From Competibacter_A sp037045535 (GTDB lineage Bacteria > Pseudomonadota > Gammaproteobacteria > Competibacterales > Competibacteraceae): a stretch of 64,000 bases of DNA. A program made the position numbers and the translations under genes. The stretch is from positions 1 to 64,000 of the forward strand of contig JBAOHI010000041.1 of the NCBI GenBank assembly GCA_037045535.1. The letters run 5' to 3'. Shown here piece after piece: positions 1 to 8,794 of the stretch. The first letter of the stretch is position 1; each line of letters opens with the position of its first letter. The notes below the pieces were generated by a model that saw only the letters and a program-made list of their open reading frames with translations, was not told the origin of the DNA and ran no database searches.

Positions 1-85
1 TAGCAAATAGCTGCTCCAAGTTCTTGGTGTGTTTCACAGATTCTATATTTGAAGCGACTATTTTGATGAATGAGTTATGTAATAG

Positions 86-114
86 AAAAACCCCTCTGCC
101 AGAGGGAGAGGGGT
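86..114 (-). terminator. Rho-independent terminator of the small Lys-rich gene
   Basis: On the minus strand, an 8-bp stem (ACCCCTCT paired with AGAGGGGT, arms at 90-97 and 107-114) with a 9-nt loop is followed by a T-rich run. It lies about 30 nt after the stop of the gene at 144-251 and reads in the same direction, so it most likely ends that transcript. Confidence 0.6.
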
Positions 115-143
115 TGATGAAGGACTAGTTTTTTAGAGAAACC

Positions 144-251
144 TTAGACGCTTTTGTTATCTTTCTTGGATTTCTTTTCGGCCCTCTTTTCCTTCATGGT
201 CTTGGTCGGCTTTTTTTTGGATTCTTTCTTGATGTCGGCGTTTTTACTCAT
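144..251 (-). CDS. 35-aa lysine-rich small protein
   Basis: A 35-residue protein beginning MSKNADIKKES and ending KKDNKSV. Roughly 40% of residues are lysine, with many Glu/Asp/Ser and no hydrophobic segment, so it should be soluble, highly basic and probably disordered. GAGGA lies about 10 nt before the ATG and a terminator follows the stop, so it has the parts of a real monocistronic gene despite its size. It sits between the window edge and ppk2 on the same strand. Short basic proteins of this sort may bind nucleic acid or polyphosphate; that is inference from composition and from the neighbouring polyphosphate kinase. No function is known to me. Confidence 0.6.
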   Translation of the reverse strand: MSKNADIKKESKKKPTKTMKEKRAEKKSKKDNKSV

Positions 252-378
252 GATGCTCATTCCTCGTGTGATGGATTGAGGCGCAACCTGTGGGACTGTT
301 TAGGCTACGATCCGGTCTGATCCATTCGGCGGTTTTTCGAAGGGTCGATTCCAGCCCGAATTTTAGCGGCCCGCACGC

Positions 379-1314
379 TCAGCTTTCCGCCTCTAGCAGC
401 TTGCGAATCTCCTGCAGCTCTTGGCGTCGTGCTGCACTGACTTCTGGATAACGCAGATTCAGCTGTTTTAAGGTGCGGACGATGATTTCCGAGACCGTCA
501 GCCGGGCGAACCACTTGGCATCGGCGGGGATGACAAACCACGGTGCCCACTCGGTACTGGTATGGTTGAGGCAATCTTCGTAAGCTGTTTGATAAGTATC
601 CCAGAACGCTCGTTCTTTGACGTCGGCAGTCGAAAACTTCCAATTTTTTTCAGGTTGATCGATGCGTTCCAGGAATCGTTTTTTTTGCTCTTCCTTGGAA
701 ACGTTAAGGAAAAATTTCAATACGATGATGCCGTTTTCAAACAGGTACTTCTCGAAAGCATTGATCTGTTCGTAGCGACGCTGCCAGATATTTTCGCGAG
801 CCGTTGGCGGAATTTTTTGATGGTCTAGAAGTTCGGGATGCACTCGCACCACCAGCACTTCTTCGTAGTAGGAGCGGTTAAAAATGCCGATCCGGCCCCG
901 TTCTGGCAAGCATTTCATGGATCGCCACAGGTAATCGTGATCTAGCTCCTCGGCGGAGGGTACTTTGAAGCTGAACACCTGGCAGCCTTGGGGATTGACA
1001 CCAGACATGACGTGTTTGATGGTGCCATCCTTACCGGCGGCGTCCATCGCCTGGAAGACGATTAGCACAGCATAAGTATCCTGCGCGTAAAGAATATCCT
1101 GATATTCGGCTAGTTCAGCGATGTTCTGTTCTAGTTTTTTTTGCGCGTCTTTCTTGCTCTTGAAACTGGCAGTGAACGTCGGATCGTAATCCTTGTGTAG
1201 GGCGATCTTCTTGCCAGGCGGCACCATGATACGCTTCAGCCGCAATTCCAGCTCAGCATCCTCTGCAATCTGAACGGTGATCTTGCGATCCGCATCGAGT
1301 ATTTTTTTCTTCAT
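379..1314 (-). CDS. ppk2: Polyphosphate kinase 2 family (polyP:nucleotide phosphotransferase)
   Basis: 311 aa, the usual length of one-domain PPK2 proteins. A Walker-A-like DAAGKDGT lies at residues 91-98 and the lid/Walker-B region GRIGIFNRSYYEEVL at about 140-154; both are PPK2 hallmarks. The enzyme moves phosphate between inorganic polyphosphate and nucleotides in the cytoplasm (polyP + NDP or NMP to NTP or NDP). The sequence resembles the shorter class that lacks a duplicated domain, but the AMP/ADP preference cannot be read reliably by eye. It is transcribed in the same direction as the oxidoreductase upstream, with a 73-bp gap. The start at 1314 gives the standard basic N-terminus (MKKKILDADR). 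Confidence 0.93.
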   Translation of the reverse strand: MKKKILDADRKITVQIAEDAELELRLKRIMVPPGKKIALHKDYDPTFTASFKSKKDAQKKLEQNIAELAEYQDILYAQDTYAVLIVFQAMDAAGKDGTIKHVMSGVNPQGCQVFSFKVPSAEELDHDYLWRSMKCLPERGRIGIFNRSYYEEVLVVRVHPELLDHQKIPPTARENIWQRRYEQINAFEKYLFENGIIVLKFFLNVSKEEQKKRFLERIDQPEKNWKFSTADVKERAFWDTYQTAYEDCLNHTSTEWAPWFVIPADAKWFARLTVSEIIVRTLKQLNLRYPEVSAARRQELQEIRKLLEAES

Positions 1315-1387
1315 CGGTGGTTTCCCGGCGGGTCAGGCTGGATTGGACATTCTGGCAGCAGTCGGTGGGCATTGGACAAACTGTAAC

Positions 1388-3037
1388 TCATATTTGAACG
1401 GAAGACGAAAAAGGGATTTTCAAAAGCTCCAACGTCCGTTCCGCCGCCAGCACGCCCCGATAGTTGGCTTCCTCGAATACAGAATAGCCGCTCAAGTCGG
1501 AATGAGCGAACAGCACCCGGTTCTGGGCCTGCAACAAACGTTGACGGGCGTCGCCCCAGACAAAGCCGGATACGGGCCGGACCATGGCGTGGCCCCAACG
1601 CATCAAATCAAGCCGGGTAACGAGCTGGCGAATGTCGGGGTGCGGTTTGGAGAGGTCACCTAGAATCCACTCCGCCCAAGTCGCCCAGGGGGTTTCCAAC
1701 AGGCGTTGCCGCTCCCATTCCGGCGGGCCATCGCAGAGCGCTTGGTACCAGGTGAACACGGTTTGGTCCTGATGCGCGGTGCGTTGCTGGTGGGTGGCGA
1801 CCACGTAGCCCAGCGCGCTGCTGTCGTACAGCACGTTGTCCCAGGATAAAGGCGCACCTCGACGCTCCTCGGGAAAGCCGCGCAGGCTGAGGTTGGCGAC
1901 TAGCCAAGGGGCATACTGAAATTCGCCGATGGCGGCTGCCAGCTCGGGCGACAGCTCTTGGAATACCTTGCGCGCTTGGAAAACCGGCGCGGCCCAGATC
2001 ACTGTCTGGGCCAAGCGGCGCACCGAGCGATTTTCCTGTGGATTCCAGACATCGACGATGATTGCCCGGTCCAGTTCCGACAGCCGCCAAGCGAGGGCGC
2101 TAGTGACCAGATGTGGCCGCAGCTGTTCCCTCAGCCGCGCGACCAGCCAGCCGTTGCCTTCCGGCCAGGTCAACACATCGTCGCTGTCGGCGTCGCGAGC
2201 GCGTGCATCACGGCTGGCGAAGTAGTGGATCCCCATCCACGCCGAGGTTTGGTCGTGACGGCAACCATAATCGTCGCGACAAGCGTAATTGACGTGCCAG
2301 TGCAGCGGTTCGGAATCCAAGTCGTGTTGGAGCAAAAAATCGCGCATCGACAGTCGATCCAATGCCAGCAGGTCGGGATCGCGAGCACTGAAGTCCAACG
2401 GAATGGCGAATGCCTTGCGGCCGTCCGCGCCACGCCGGCGTTGATAGCTGTCCATCAACTCCTCGAAGCGGCGGTATTGATCGAGATCCCGTTGCCGGAC
2501 ACCGATTTGCGGCCACAAACCCTCGTGCCAGACACCGTGCGCGTACAGCCGTTCCTGAGGCGCGAAGCTGATGGCGCGCTCGTCGTAATCCGGTTCGGCT
2601 GCGAACGGGTCGCCGCGCAGCACGCCGAAATCGGCCAGTAGTTCACGCACGGCGCGGGATTCTCGGGTAGGGAAGGGCAGGTAATGTGCACCCCAGGGAT
2701 AAGCAGTGATGGCATTCGCACCGTAGCGGGCATTGCCGCCGACTTCGGGTTCCAACTCCAGAATGACAAAATCGGTGAAGCCGCTTTTTAGCAGCTTCCA
2801 GCCGGCGGACAGTCCCGCGATACCACCGCCGATGATCGCCACTGGAATCTTTAGGGTCTCGGTCGGCTGCGGGAAGTCGCCACCGCGCAGCCGATGGCCG
2901 ATTCTATCCGATGCACCTCGGATTTCCCCTGCCGGTAGGGGCAGCGCTTCGGACATGTTGGCCTGCCGCCAGATCGGGATGCCGCCAGCCGCGACCGTGG
3001 CGGCGGCTAGCGACCCGAGGAACTGACGACGGCGCAT
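1388..3037 (-). CDS. Tat-exported FAD/NAD(P)-binding oxidoreductase
   Basis: 549 aa. The N-terminus RRRQFLGSLAAAT is a twin-arginine signal followed by a hydrophobic stretch ending in AAGG, so the folded flavoprotein is probably exported to the periplasm. A dinucleotide-binding motif AIIGGGIAGLSAGW at about 68-80, with an acidic residue near the end of the second strand (ILELEPEVGG), marks the amine-oxidase/phytoene-desaturase-like FAD superfamily (NAD(P)-binding Rossmann plus C-terminal FAD domain). The substrate cannot be told. The stop is 73 bp before ppk2, and the HdeA-like gene ends 8 bp before this start, so the two probably share a transcript. Confidence 0.8.
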   Translation of the reverse strand: MRRRQFLGSLAAATVAAGGIPIWRQANMSEALPLPAGEIRGASDRIGHRLRGGDFPQPTETLKIPVAIIGGGIAGLSAGWKLLKSGFTDFVILELEPEVGGNARYGANAITAYPWGAHYLPFPTRESRAVRELLADFGVLRGDPFAAEPDYDERAISFAPQERLYAHGVWHEGLWPQIGVRQRDLDQYRRFEELMDSYQRRRGADGRKAFAIPLDFSARDPDLLALDRLSMRDFLLQHDLDSEPLHWHVNYACRDDYGCRHDQTSAWMGIHYFASRDARARDADSDDVLTWPEGNGWLVARLREQLRPHLVTSALAWRLSELDRAIIVDVWNPQENRSVRRLAQTVIWAAPVFQARKVFQELSPELAAAIGEFQYAPWLVANLSLRGFPEERRGAPLSWDNVLYDSSALGYVVATHQQRTAHQDQTVFTWYQALCDGPPEWERQRLLETPWATWAEWILGDLSKPHPDIRQLVTRLDLMRWGHAMVRPVSGFVWGDARQRLLQAQNRVLFAHSDLSGYSVFEEANYRGVLAAERTLELLKIPFSSSVQI

Positions 3038-3045
3038 CCGCCGGC

Positions 3046-3372
3046 CTACTCGATACCTACCTTCTTAGCGGCCTCCAAAACTTTCTCGTCGGCGTTGTTA
3101 CCGCAATGCTCGACTAATGCCTGACTGAAAGTTTCGAGGCTTTTCCAGTTCAACTCGGTATCCCCGGAAACGCCGCTGAGGTAGCCGTCGATCCACATGA
3201 GGACCACTCCGGCGTCGTCGGCGGTACTGGTGGACAATTCCTTCAAAAATGCCCCGCAAGTGATCGATCCGAAATCGATGTTCTGCATTTGCGCTTTCTT
3301 GGCGGCGACCGGTCCCGATGCAAGCAGACTGGTGGTCAGGCACAGGGCAGCTATGGCAAGCGAATGCTTCAT
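3046..3372 (-). CDS. HdeA/HdeB-like periplasmic protein
   Basis: 108 aa from the ATG at 3372, which has GAGGAAA just upstream; a longer reading frame (to 3432) lacks such a site. Residues 1-24 form a Sec signal peptide (MKHSLAIAALCLTTSLLASG, cut near VAAKK). The mature part has the HdeA pattern: a Cys in TCGAFLKE, a run VVLMWIDGYLSG, and a second Cys in LVEHC, the pair that forms the disulfide in HdeA acid chaperones. It is probably a small periplasmic stress protein. Only 8 bp separate it from the downstream oxidoreductase, suggesting an operon whose two products are both exported. Confidence 0.75.
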   Translation of the reverse strand: MKHSLAIAALCLTTSLLASGPVAAKKAQMQNIDFGSITCGAFLKELSTSTADDAGVVLMWIDGYLSGVSGDTELNWKSLETFSQALVEHCGNNADEKVLEAAKKVGIE

Positions 3373-3773
3373 GAGGTTTCCTCGCTGGGTTACGATGTAC
3401 GGACGGTTGGGCTGGGCCGGGCAGGGATGCAAATACCGGCTTTCATAGCCTAGCGAGTGGCAGTCGGGAAAACCATGCTTTATCGAATCAAAAATTACAA
3501 AATTGCTGAAAACCGTGATGTCGTCTGCGTTCTATTCAATACCGATCTGGATGTTACGCGTCAGTTTTGCGAAATGTATCTACGTATAAATTATGGTATC
3601 TTTGTCTATATAATATCTCCAAACACACAGCTTTGACGAATTTGGTGTAGGGTGAGGTCGAACGTAACAACAGTAAGGTGGATAGCGTAGGCGCAAGACC
3701 GTGAGGCGATTTCGCCTTTGACCTTGCATCTTCCAGCTTGTACCTTTGCCTCTCTAAGCCGAGGAGATCGTTC
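3373..3773. other. Gene-free divergent promoter region
   Basis: About 400 bp between a minus-strand gene and a plus-strand gene, so it should hold two promoters. It is clearly A+T-rich around 3480-3620. A TATAAT occurs at 3609-3614 on the plus strand, but no good -35 box is spaced correctly before it. No coding region, RNA or repeat was recognised. Confidence 0.4.
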
Positions 3774-4103
3774 ATGTCCATCACTGTCAACGGCGTCGAG
3801 ATCACCGATGCTGAAATTCACGCCGAGATGCAACATCATCCGGCGCCGTCGCGAGAGATTGCCGAATATTCGGCTAAACTGGCGCTGGTCGCCAAGCAGT
3901 TGCTCTTGCAGGAAGCCGCTCGGCTGAAGATCGCCGATGTTGACGAAGATGCACGGATCGCGGCGTTGATCGAACGCGAGGTCGCGGCCGACCCAAGTGA
4001 GAATAGCCAGCATCGAGCGATCAGCCGATATTTATCGCGCTTGATGGCGCGCGCCACCATCGGTGGCATCGATCTCATGGGGGCCGATTCGCCACTGGCG
4101 TAA
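3774..4103 (+). CDS. Short PpiC/NifM-like protein lacking the parvulin domain
   Basis: 109 aa from the ATG at 3774, preceded by GAGGAG 7 nt upstream. The N-terminal part (ITVNGVEITDAEIHAEMQHH, helices ending RLKIADVDED) resembles the N-terminal chaperone segment of NifM-type peptidyl-prolyl isomerases. The C-terminal tail (ISRYLSRLMARATIGGIDL, GADSPLA) resembles the very end of the same proteins. The roughly 120-150-residue parvulin (PpiC) catalytic domain that normally lies between them is absent. Either an internal deletion kept the frame or this is a natural short family. The two ends are assigned from memory of the family, so this is moderate confidence. The product is cytoplasmic, with no signal peptide. 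Confidence 0.6.
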   Translation: MSITVNGVEITDAEIHAEMQHHPAPSREIAEYSAKLALVAKQLLLQEAARLKIADVDEDARIAALIEREVAADPSENSQHRAISRYLSRLMARATIGGIDLMGADSPLA

Positions 4104-4177
4104 TAGCGACGGGATGAAGGGTTTCGACATCACCGGCTAGAACGGTCGCAGAGACTTCTTGCATTACCTCGATTCCC

Positions 4178-4215
4178 GTCCGTAGACGTTTTGACTGACG
4201 GACCGCCTTTTTCCC
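4178..4215 (+). terminator. Probable terminator after the PpiC-like gene
   Basis: GTCCGT (4178-4183) pairs with ACGGAC (4198-4203) around a 14-nt loop, followed by CGCCTTTTTCCC. The stem is short and the loop large, so it is weak, but it lies in the right place between the two plus-strand genes. Confidence 0.35.
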
Positions 4216-4372
4216 AATCACACTTTCATCGCTGTCGCGAGCGAACCGTTCGACCTCGTGCGACAGAGATAATCAAGTAATGGGTTCCCTCTCTAGCCGA
4301 TTTAGACGGCATCACTGATTTTATCGTGTGATAGATTCGCAATAGCGATTTGGCTTTTTAAGTGAGGTACTC

Positions 4373-5635
4373 ATGTCCGGTTGTTACTTCGGTGACCAGC
4401 TGCTGACGCTAGCCGAGGCCATCGATACCGCCCTCCGTTCCATCCAGCCGATTCGAGAGACCAAAATGGTCTCCTTGTTGGACGCCTATGGTCAGGTGTT
4501 GGCTGCTGACTTGTTGGCGCGACTGGACGTGCCATCCTATGATAATTCAGCGATGGACGGTTTTGCGCTGTATCGAGCCGATTTGGGGTCGGGCCAACCG
4601 ACCCGATTGCCGGTGATGGGTCAGTCATTGGCGGGCCACCCGTATTCAGGTGTGGTTCCGCGCGGCGTCGTGGTGCGCATCACCACCGGTGCGATGCTGC
4701 CAGCCGGGCCGGATGCGGTGGTGATGCAGGAGGATTGTCGGATCGCCTCGGATGAAAGCTGGATCGAGGTGGATGGCCCTCTGACCGCGCGACTCAAGGC
4801 CGGGGAGAATATCCGCCGGCGCGGCGAGGATGTGCGTATCGGAACAGTGTTATTGCCGCGCGGCTTGCGGTTGCGTCCCCAAGATGTTTCGTTGGCGGCG
4901 GGGCAGGGTATCGCAGTTTTAGAGGTCGTACGGCAACCGCGAGTGGCGGTTGCTTCCACAGGCGACGAGCTCTGTGTGCCAGAAAAGGAACTATTACCCG
5001 GTCAAATCTATGAGTCGAACCGCTATGCTTTGATTGGTTTATTGCAGCGATTGGGTTGCAGTGTGACCGATCTGGGTATACTGCGCGATGATCGAGAAGC
5101 TGTATTGCCAGCTTTGCAAGAGGCGGCGGCGACGCACGACGTGTTGCTGACCTCCGGTGGGGTATCCGTGGGCACGATGGACCTCGTCAAAGACGTGATC
5201 GCGGAGCTGGGAAGGATCGAGTTCTGGCGATTGGCGGTCAAACCAGGCAAACCGGTAACCTTTGGTTGGATCGATAATTGCTTAATATTGGGCCTCCCCG
5301 GCAATCCTGTGTCGGTGGCGGTAGCGTTCCTGATGTTCGCTCGACCACTGTTGCTAAGGCTGATGGGCGCAGAATCCGCCGAACCGCTGCGGCTGCGAGC
5401 GCAGGCGGATTTCCAGTTCCGCCGTAAGCCGGGTCGGCGCGAGTGGCTACGGGCACGGTTACGCTACGATCCCAAGCAGAATCTGGTGGCTAGCATCTAT
5501 CACACCAACAGCTCCGGAGTATTGTCATCGCTATCCTGGGCTGAGGGGTTGGTAGAACTGCCGGAAGACTGCGCCGGTGTTGTGCCCGGCGATGTGGTGG
5601 ATTACCTGCCGTTCGGCGGAATGGGAGTGGAGTAG
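4373..5635 (+). CDS. moeA: Molybdopterin molybdenumtransferase MoeA
   Basis: 420 aa, typical for MoeA. It inserts molybdate into adenylylated molybdopterin to make molybdenum cofactor in the cytoplasm. Diagnostic pieces are DVPSYDNSAMDGFAL near residues 55-68, the domain-III sugar-binding run LLTSGGVSVGTMDLVKDV, and the LGLPGNPVSVAVAF segment near the end of the central domain, followed by the C-terminal beta-barrel domain. GAGGT lies 5 nt before the ATG. It stands alone here, with no other moa/mob gene nearby. The 270 bp upstream show no convincing Moco riboswitch. Confidence 0.95.
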   Translation: MSGCYFGDQLLTLAEAIDTALRSIQPIRETKMVSLLDAYGQVLAADLLARLDVPSYDNSAMDGFALYRADLGSGQPTRLPVMGQSLAGHPYSGVVPRGVVVRITTGAMLPAGPDAVVMQEDCRIASDESWIEVDGPLTARLKAGENIRRRGEDVRIGTVLLPRGLRLRPQDVSLAAGQGIAVLEVVRQPRVAVASTGDELCVPEKELLPGQIYESNRYALIGLLQRLGCSVTDLGILRDDREAVLPALQEAAATHDVLLTSGGVSVGTMDLVKDVIAELGRIEFWRLAVKPGKPVTFGWIDNCLILGLPGNPVSVAVAFLMFARPLLLRLMGAESAEPLRLRAQADFQFRRKPGRREWLRARLRYDPKQNLVASIYHTNSSGVLSSLSWAEGLVELPEDCAGVVPGDVVDYLPFGGMGVE

Positions 5636-5972
5636 CGTTGCTCGAACGGTTCAAATTAAATCATGCTGAACCGCTCGAAGTGAATGCCGTAGCAGGATAG
5701 TTCAACAAAAGTGTCAATTAGAGTCAGATATGGCTTTATTTTCGTGCCCGATCTCGGTGCAAGGTATTGTTTAGTGCCATAACTGAGTTTGGCATGGCGC
5801 GTGTATTCAACAAGAGTCCTCGGTCGCCGATCCGCCAGGTTTGAAATTTCCGAGCGGCCGAAAACGACCAAACTATGCGAAACGCAAAAATGTTTTGCAG
5901 GGCGGTAGCGTGCTTGGAAGCTTTTCGGGTTGATAGTGTTTGGCTATTGAACTGACGGAATTTGCCAATCCG
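5636..5972. other. Gene-free region upstream of the exopolysaccharide locus
   Basis: Starts with a hairpin of an 11-bp near-perfect stem (CGAACGGTTCA at 5643-5653 with TGAACCGCTCG at 5667-5677) just after moeA, which may end moeA transcription although no T-run follows. The remainder must hold the promoter of the polysaccharide locus; I could not pick out a convincing -35/-10 pair or riboswitch. Confidence 0.4.
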
Positions 5973-6219
5973 ATGCAGAATGCTCTGACGGTCGATGTCG
6001 AGGATTATTTTCACGTCGCTGCTTTTTCCCGACAGATCGATCCCGCGACCTGGGATCGCTTTCCGCTCCGTGTCGAGCGCAACACGTACCGACTCTTGGA
6101 TTTGTTCACCGAGCGGGGCGCTCGCGCCACGTTCTTCGTGTTGAGCTGGGTGGCCGAACGCTGTCCCGGCTTAGTGCGGGCGATTGCGGACCAAGGCCAC
6201 GAGGTGGCGTGTCACGGTT

Positions 6220-7372
6220 CTAAGTACAGGACAAAAGCTTCAAAGCCCAGAGGAAATTCTGGAATTTCTCGGAGAGGTTAAGGGCGATATTGCGCAGGAA
6301 GTCGAGGCCATGACGGAAGAGGGACTTGAGCGGCCGCTGGAGTGTTTTTTTAAGGGGATTGGCCGATCTTGGTCATGGAGCTGTTCGCCGATGCGGTGGC
6401 TCCACGCAAAGGCCAGCGCGAGTAGGCCCATCATTTTGGACAGTCGAGCGGCGTCGGTCAGGTGGGTATCCTCGAAGTTGAAGCCCCGGGTTTTGAGGCA
6501 ACCGAACAGGGTTTCCACCTGCCAGCGGTCAGCGTAGGCATTGAGGGCCTCCGCTTGGGGCGCCCCAAAGCTGGCGACGAACAAAAACTCGCCGTCCTCC
6601 AGACGCAACGCGGACAAGTGAACGAAGCAGCCCCAAACGGGCCGCCGCCCTGGCAGCGCGTGGCTTTCGCCCGGCTTGAGCGAACCGAACAGCCCGTCGA
6701 GGCGCATCGTCCGGTTCCAGGCGTTGGGGACGAGGGTGTCGCGCTTGAGCCGCTGGTGGAAGGGGATGCCGTTCCGCTGCAGCCAGCGGAACCAGTCCTC
6801 GCCGACGAATTCGCGGTCGGCCAGCAGGGCGGCAATCCGTGCCGCGCCGAACACCTTGAGGAAACGTTCCATCAGGGCGATGCGCTCGGCGGTGTCCGAG
6901 TTGCCCGCCTTGTCGAGAACCCTCCAAAACAGCGGGAGGGCGATGCCCCGGTAGGCGATGCCGAGCACCAGGAAGTTGAGGTCCGTTTTACCGAACCGCC
7001 AGTGGGTGCGGTCCATCGCTAGCCGCCAAGGGCCCTCGCCGACGGGGACAAGCCGGGCAAGAAGGCGGGCCAGGGAATCCTGGTCGATCTTGAATAAACG
7101 GAAGAAGCGCTGCAGGCGCTTGTAGTGCGACTCCACTTTAGCCTGGCCGCCGAAGCCGGTTGCCAGTTCGGCAAGGCTGACGCTGCGCACCTTCAGCAGG
7201 GCCAGCAGGAACTGGGCGAGGAAGCCGATGCGCGCCCCATGCCAAGGCAGGTGTTCGGCCAAAACGGCTTTGAGTTCTTGGACAGGGTCTTTCGGGAAGT
7301 TGGTCATCGGTCAAGAAATTAGTATCTTAACCTATATTGATCAAATAGTTAAGAGTTTTGTCCTGTACTTAG
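6220..7372 (-). mobile_element. IS4-family element A with 9-bp target duplication
   Basis: 1153 bp bounded by 17-bp perfect terminal inverted repeats, CTAAGTACAGGACAAAA (6220-6236 and, inverted, 7356-7372). The target sequence GTCACGGTT is duplicated on both sides (6211-6219 and 7373-7381). It carries one transposase gene, whose natural end lies inside the left repeat. It interrupts the polysaccharide deacetylase exactly at the HGY metal-binding motif. Confidence 0.93.
6240..7307 (-). CDS. IS4-family transposase, 3' end frameshifted
   Basis: 355 aa as read. The DDE acidic residues appear as D99 (LAMDRTHW), D164 (LLADREF) and the Glu of YADRWQVETLFGCLK, which has the IS4 signature Y-(2)-R-(3)-E-(6)-K. 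The last 40 or so residues are Ser/Pro-rich and not transposase-like. One extra base in the T7 run at 6345-6351 (A-run on the coding strand) would instead read PLKKTLQRPLKSLFRHG and continue to a TAG inside the terminal repeat at 6220-6222. This copy therefore seems to carry a 1-nt deletion or a sequencing error, or uses frameshifting. The catalytic core is intact. Confidence 0.85.
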   Translation of the reverse strand: MTNFPKDPVQELKAVLAEHLPWHGARIGFLAQFLLALLKVRSVSLAELATGFGGQAKVESHYKRLQRFFRLFKIDQDSLARLLARLVPVGEGPWRLAMDRTHWRFGKTDLNFLVLGIAYRGIALPLFWRVLDKAGNSDTAERIALMERFLKVFGAARIAALLADREFVGEDWFRWLQRNGIPFHQRLKRDTLVPNAWNRTMRLDGLFGSLKPGESHALPGRRPVWGCFVHLSALRLEDGEFLFVASFGAPQAEALNAYADRWQVETLFGCLKTRGFNFEDTHLTDAARLSKMMGLLALAFAWSHRIGEQLHDQDRPIPLKKHSSGRSSPSSVMASTSCAISPLTSPRNSRISSGL

Positions 7373-7544
7373 GTCACGGTTATTCGCATCAGCTCATCTA
7401 CGAGCAAATTCCTACGGTGTTCCGCGTGGAGACGATTCGCGCCAAGGTGTGCCTTGAAGATCAAGCACAACGTCCGGTGCTAGGTTACCGGGCGGCTAGC
7501 TACTCGATTATCAAACGTTCGCTGTGGGCGCTTGATATTCTAGG

Positions 7545-8794
7545 GGGCACCTCGAAAAACCGGACATGAAGCCGGCAAAATGGGCAAAGCAAGGTGCCTG
7601 AGGCGTGAGCCTCACAATATCTTTGGTTTGTGCCCCGGCCCGAAGGGTTCATCCCCGCCCGAAATCACCATCCCGGTCGTACCGGGATCGCACTTGGGCG
7701 TTAGAAAGCGACCACACCGTATGCCTTGAGAATGCACAGGCGACGTAGGTTGTAGACCGCTGCCTTCCCCGTGAGTTGGAAGGTCGCTCGATCCAGACCG
7801 ATACATCGTAGGAGTTTTCCGCCCATCTGCTCCATAGCGGCGAAGACGTGTTCGACCCGCGCCCGAACCCGGGCAATGCGGGTGTTGCGGCGCGCCTGGC
7901 AGGCGGACAGCGGTTTGCCTTTCTTTGCCTTGCGCTGGATGTGTACTCGCCAACCCTGGGTCTTGAGGCGCCGCTCACGTTCACCATCAACATAGCCCTT
8001 GTCGCCATAAAGATCACGGCCGGTATTCGCGTGATCCAGGACATCTTCCAGGTGCAGGGTGTCGTTCTCCGCAGCGGTGCTGACCTTGACCTGGCGGATC
8101 AGCTTGTAGCGTCGGTCGGCGCTGACCGAGACCTTGTAACCGAAGTAGGATTTGCCGTGCTTCTTCGTCCAGGTGGCCTCCATGTCCTTCTGCCGGCGCT
8201 GGGCCGGCTTCCAGTCCACCGGCATCGCCGACGCTTTCAGCAATTCCCGTTCTTTTTCCGTGACGTGCTGGCGAGGAACGGGAACCAGACTGGCGTCCAC
8301 CATCTGCCCACCACGAGCAATATAACCCTGCTGGGCCAGTTGACGATGCACCGCCTCAAACAGCGCGTCTCCCGCCTTCGCCACCGTCAACCGCTCGCGG
8401 AAGGTCCAGAATGTGGTGCGATCGGGTATCTGACTACTGTGCCGCAGGCCCAGGAAACGCTGGAAGCTCAGTCGATCCAGCACTTGGTATTCCATCTGTT
8501 CGTCACTCAGTCCATATAAATCCTGAAGAACCAGGGCACGTACCATCAACTCGGTGGGAAACGGTGGACGCCCCCCACGTGCCCGTCCGGGTCGTGGCGC
8601 TACCCGGTCCATCTCCGCCGCCAGCGCCTTGAAGTCAACCTGCTGCTCCATGACTTGCAGCACATCGCCCAGACGATCCAATTTGGCTTCCCGTTCCTGG
8701 GCGGCAAACAGGCTTTCTTTGATCATCGGATATCCGGGCTCTTGGCGGGGATCAACAACCCTATTTTCTCATAACAAGGTTTTTCGAGGTGCCC
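7545..8794 (-). mobile_element. IS5-family element, full copy 1
   Basis: 1250 bp with ends GGGCACCTCGAAAAACC and its inverse, flanked by a 4-bp duplication TAGG (7541-7544 and 8795-8798). It carries one transposase gene on the minus strand. The same element occurs at 18661-19226 (partial), 19227-20476, 43007-44256, 49243-50492 and 56843-58092. This copy inserted beside the palindromic scar at 8795-8832, inside the remains of the deacetylase. Confidence 0.95.
7701..8726 (-). CDS. IS5-family transposase
   Basis: 341 aa, full length. An N-terminal helical domain (about 1-110, including the GRPPFPTELMVRALVLQ segment typical of IS5 proteins) precedes a DDE core with D144 (MVDASLVPVP), D242 (YGDKGYVDGE) and E292 (RVEHVFAAMEQ). 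It cuts and pastes the surrounding 1250-bp element. The start is ATG (MIKESLFAAQ), about 70 bp inside the element end. The protein is identical to those of the other four full copies in this window, as far as can be read, so the family has spread very recently. Confidence 0.95.
   Translation of the reverse strand: MIKESLFAAQEREAKLDRLGDVLQVMEQQVDFKALAAEMDRVAPRPGRARGGRPPFPTELMVRALVLQDLYGLSDEQMEYQVLDRLSFQRFLGLRHSSQIPDRTTFWTFRERLTVAKAGDALFEAVHRQLAQQGYIARGGQMVDASLVPVPRQHVTEKERELLKASAMPVDWKPAQRRQKDMEATWTKKHGKSYFGYKVSVSADRRYKLIRQVKVSTAAENDTLHLEDVLDHANTGRDLYGDKGYVDGERERRLKTQGWRVHIQRKAKKGKPLSACQARRNTRIARVRARVEHVFAAMEQMGGKLLRCIGLDRATFQLTGKAAVYNLRRLCILKAYGVVAF

Larger units (their letters stand above)
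5973..7544 (+). pseudogene. Exosortase-A-type polysaccharide deacetylase, broken by two IS elements
   Basis: The 5' fragment (5973-6219) starts MQNALTVDVEDYFHVAAF, which contains the NodB metal-binding Asp pair. It runs to HEVACHG, where an IS4-type element interrupts it. The frame resumes after that element (7382-7544) as YSHQLIYEQ and continues through GYRAASYSIIKRSLWALDIL. Removing the IS and one copy of its target duplication restores the active-site motif CHGYSHQ. This N-terminal half matches the deacetylase group found with exosortase A/PEP-CTERM loci (family knowledge). The second half is missing: an IS5-family element and a palindromic IS scar lie where it should continue. About 136 codons of an expected 270-290 remain, so the gene is dead. 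Confidence 0.85.

Noticed and set aside
4104..4372. Possible Moco riboswitch before moeA
   Set aside because: No conserved Moco-motif blocks could be found; only a short hairpin with T-run that fits a terminator of the gene before.
7848..8519. 223-codon frame found opposite every IS5 transposase
   Set aside because: It recurs only because the element is repeated; it is the reverse strand of the transposase and has no recognisable domain.
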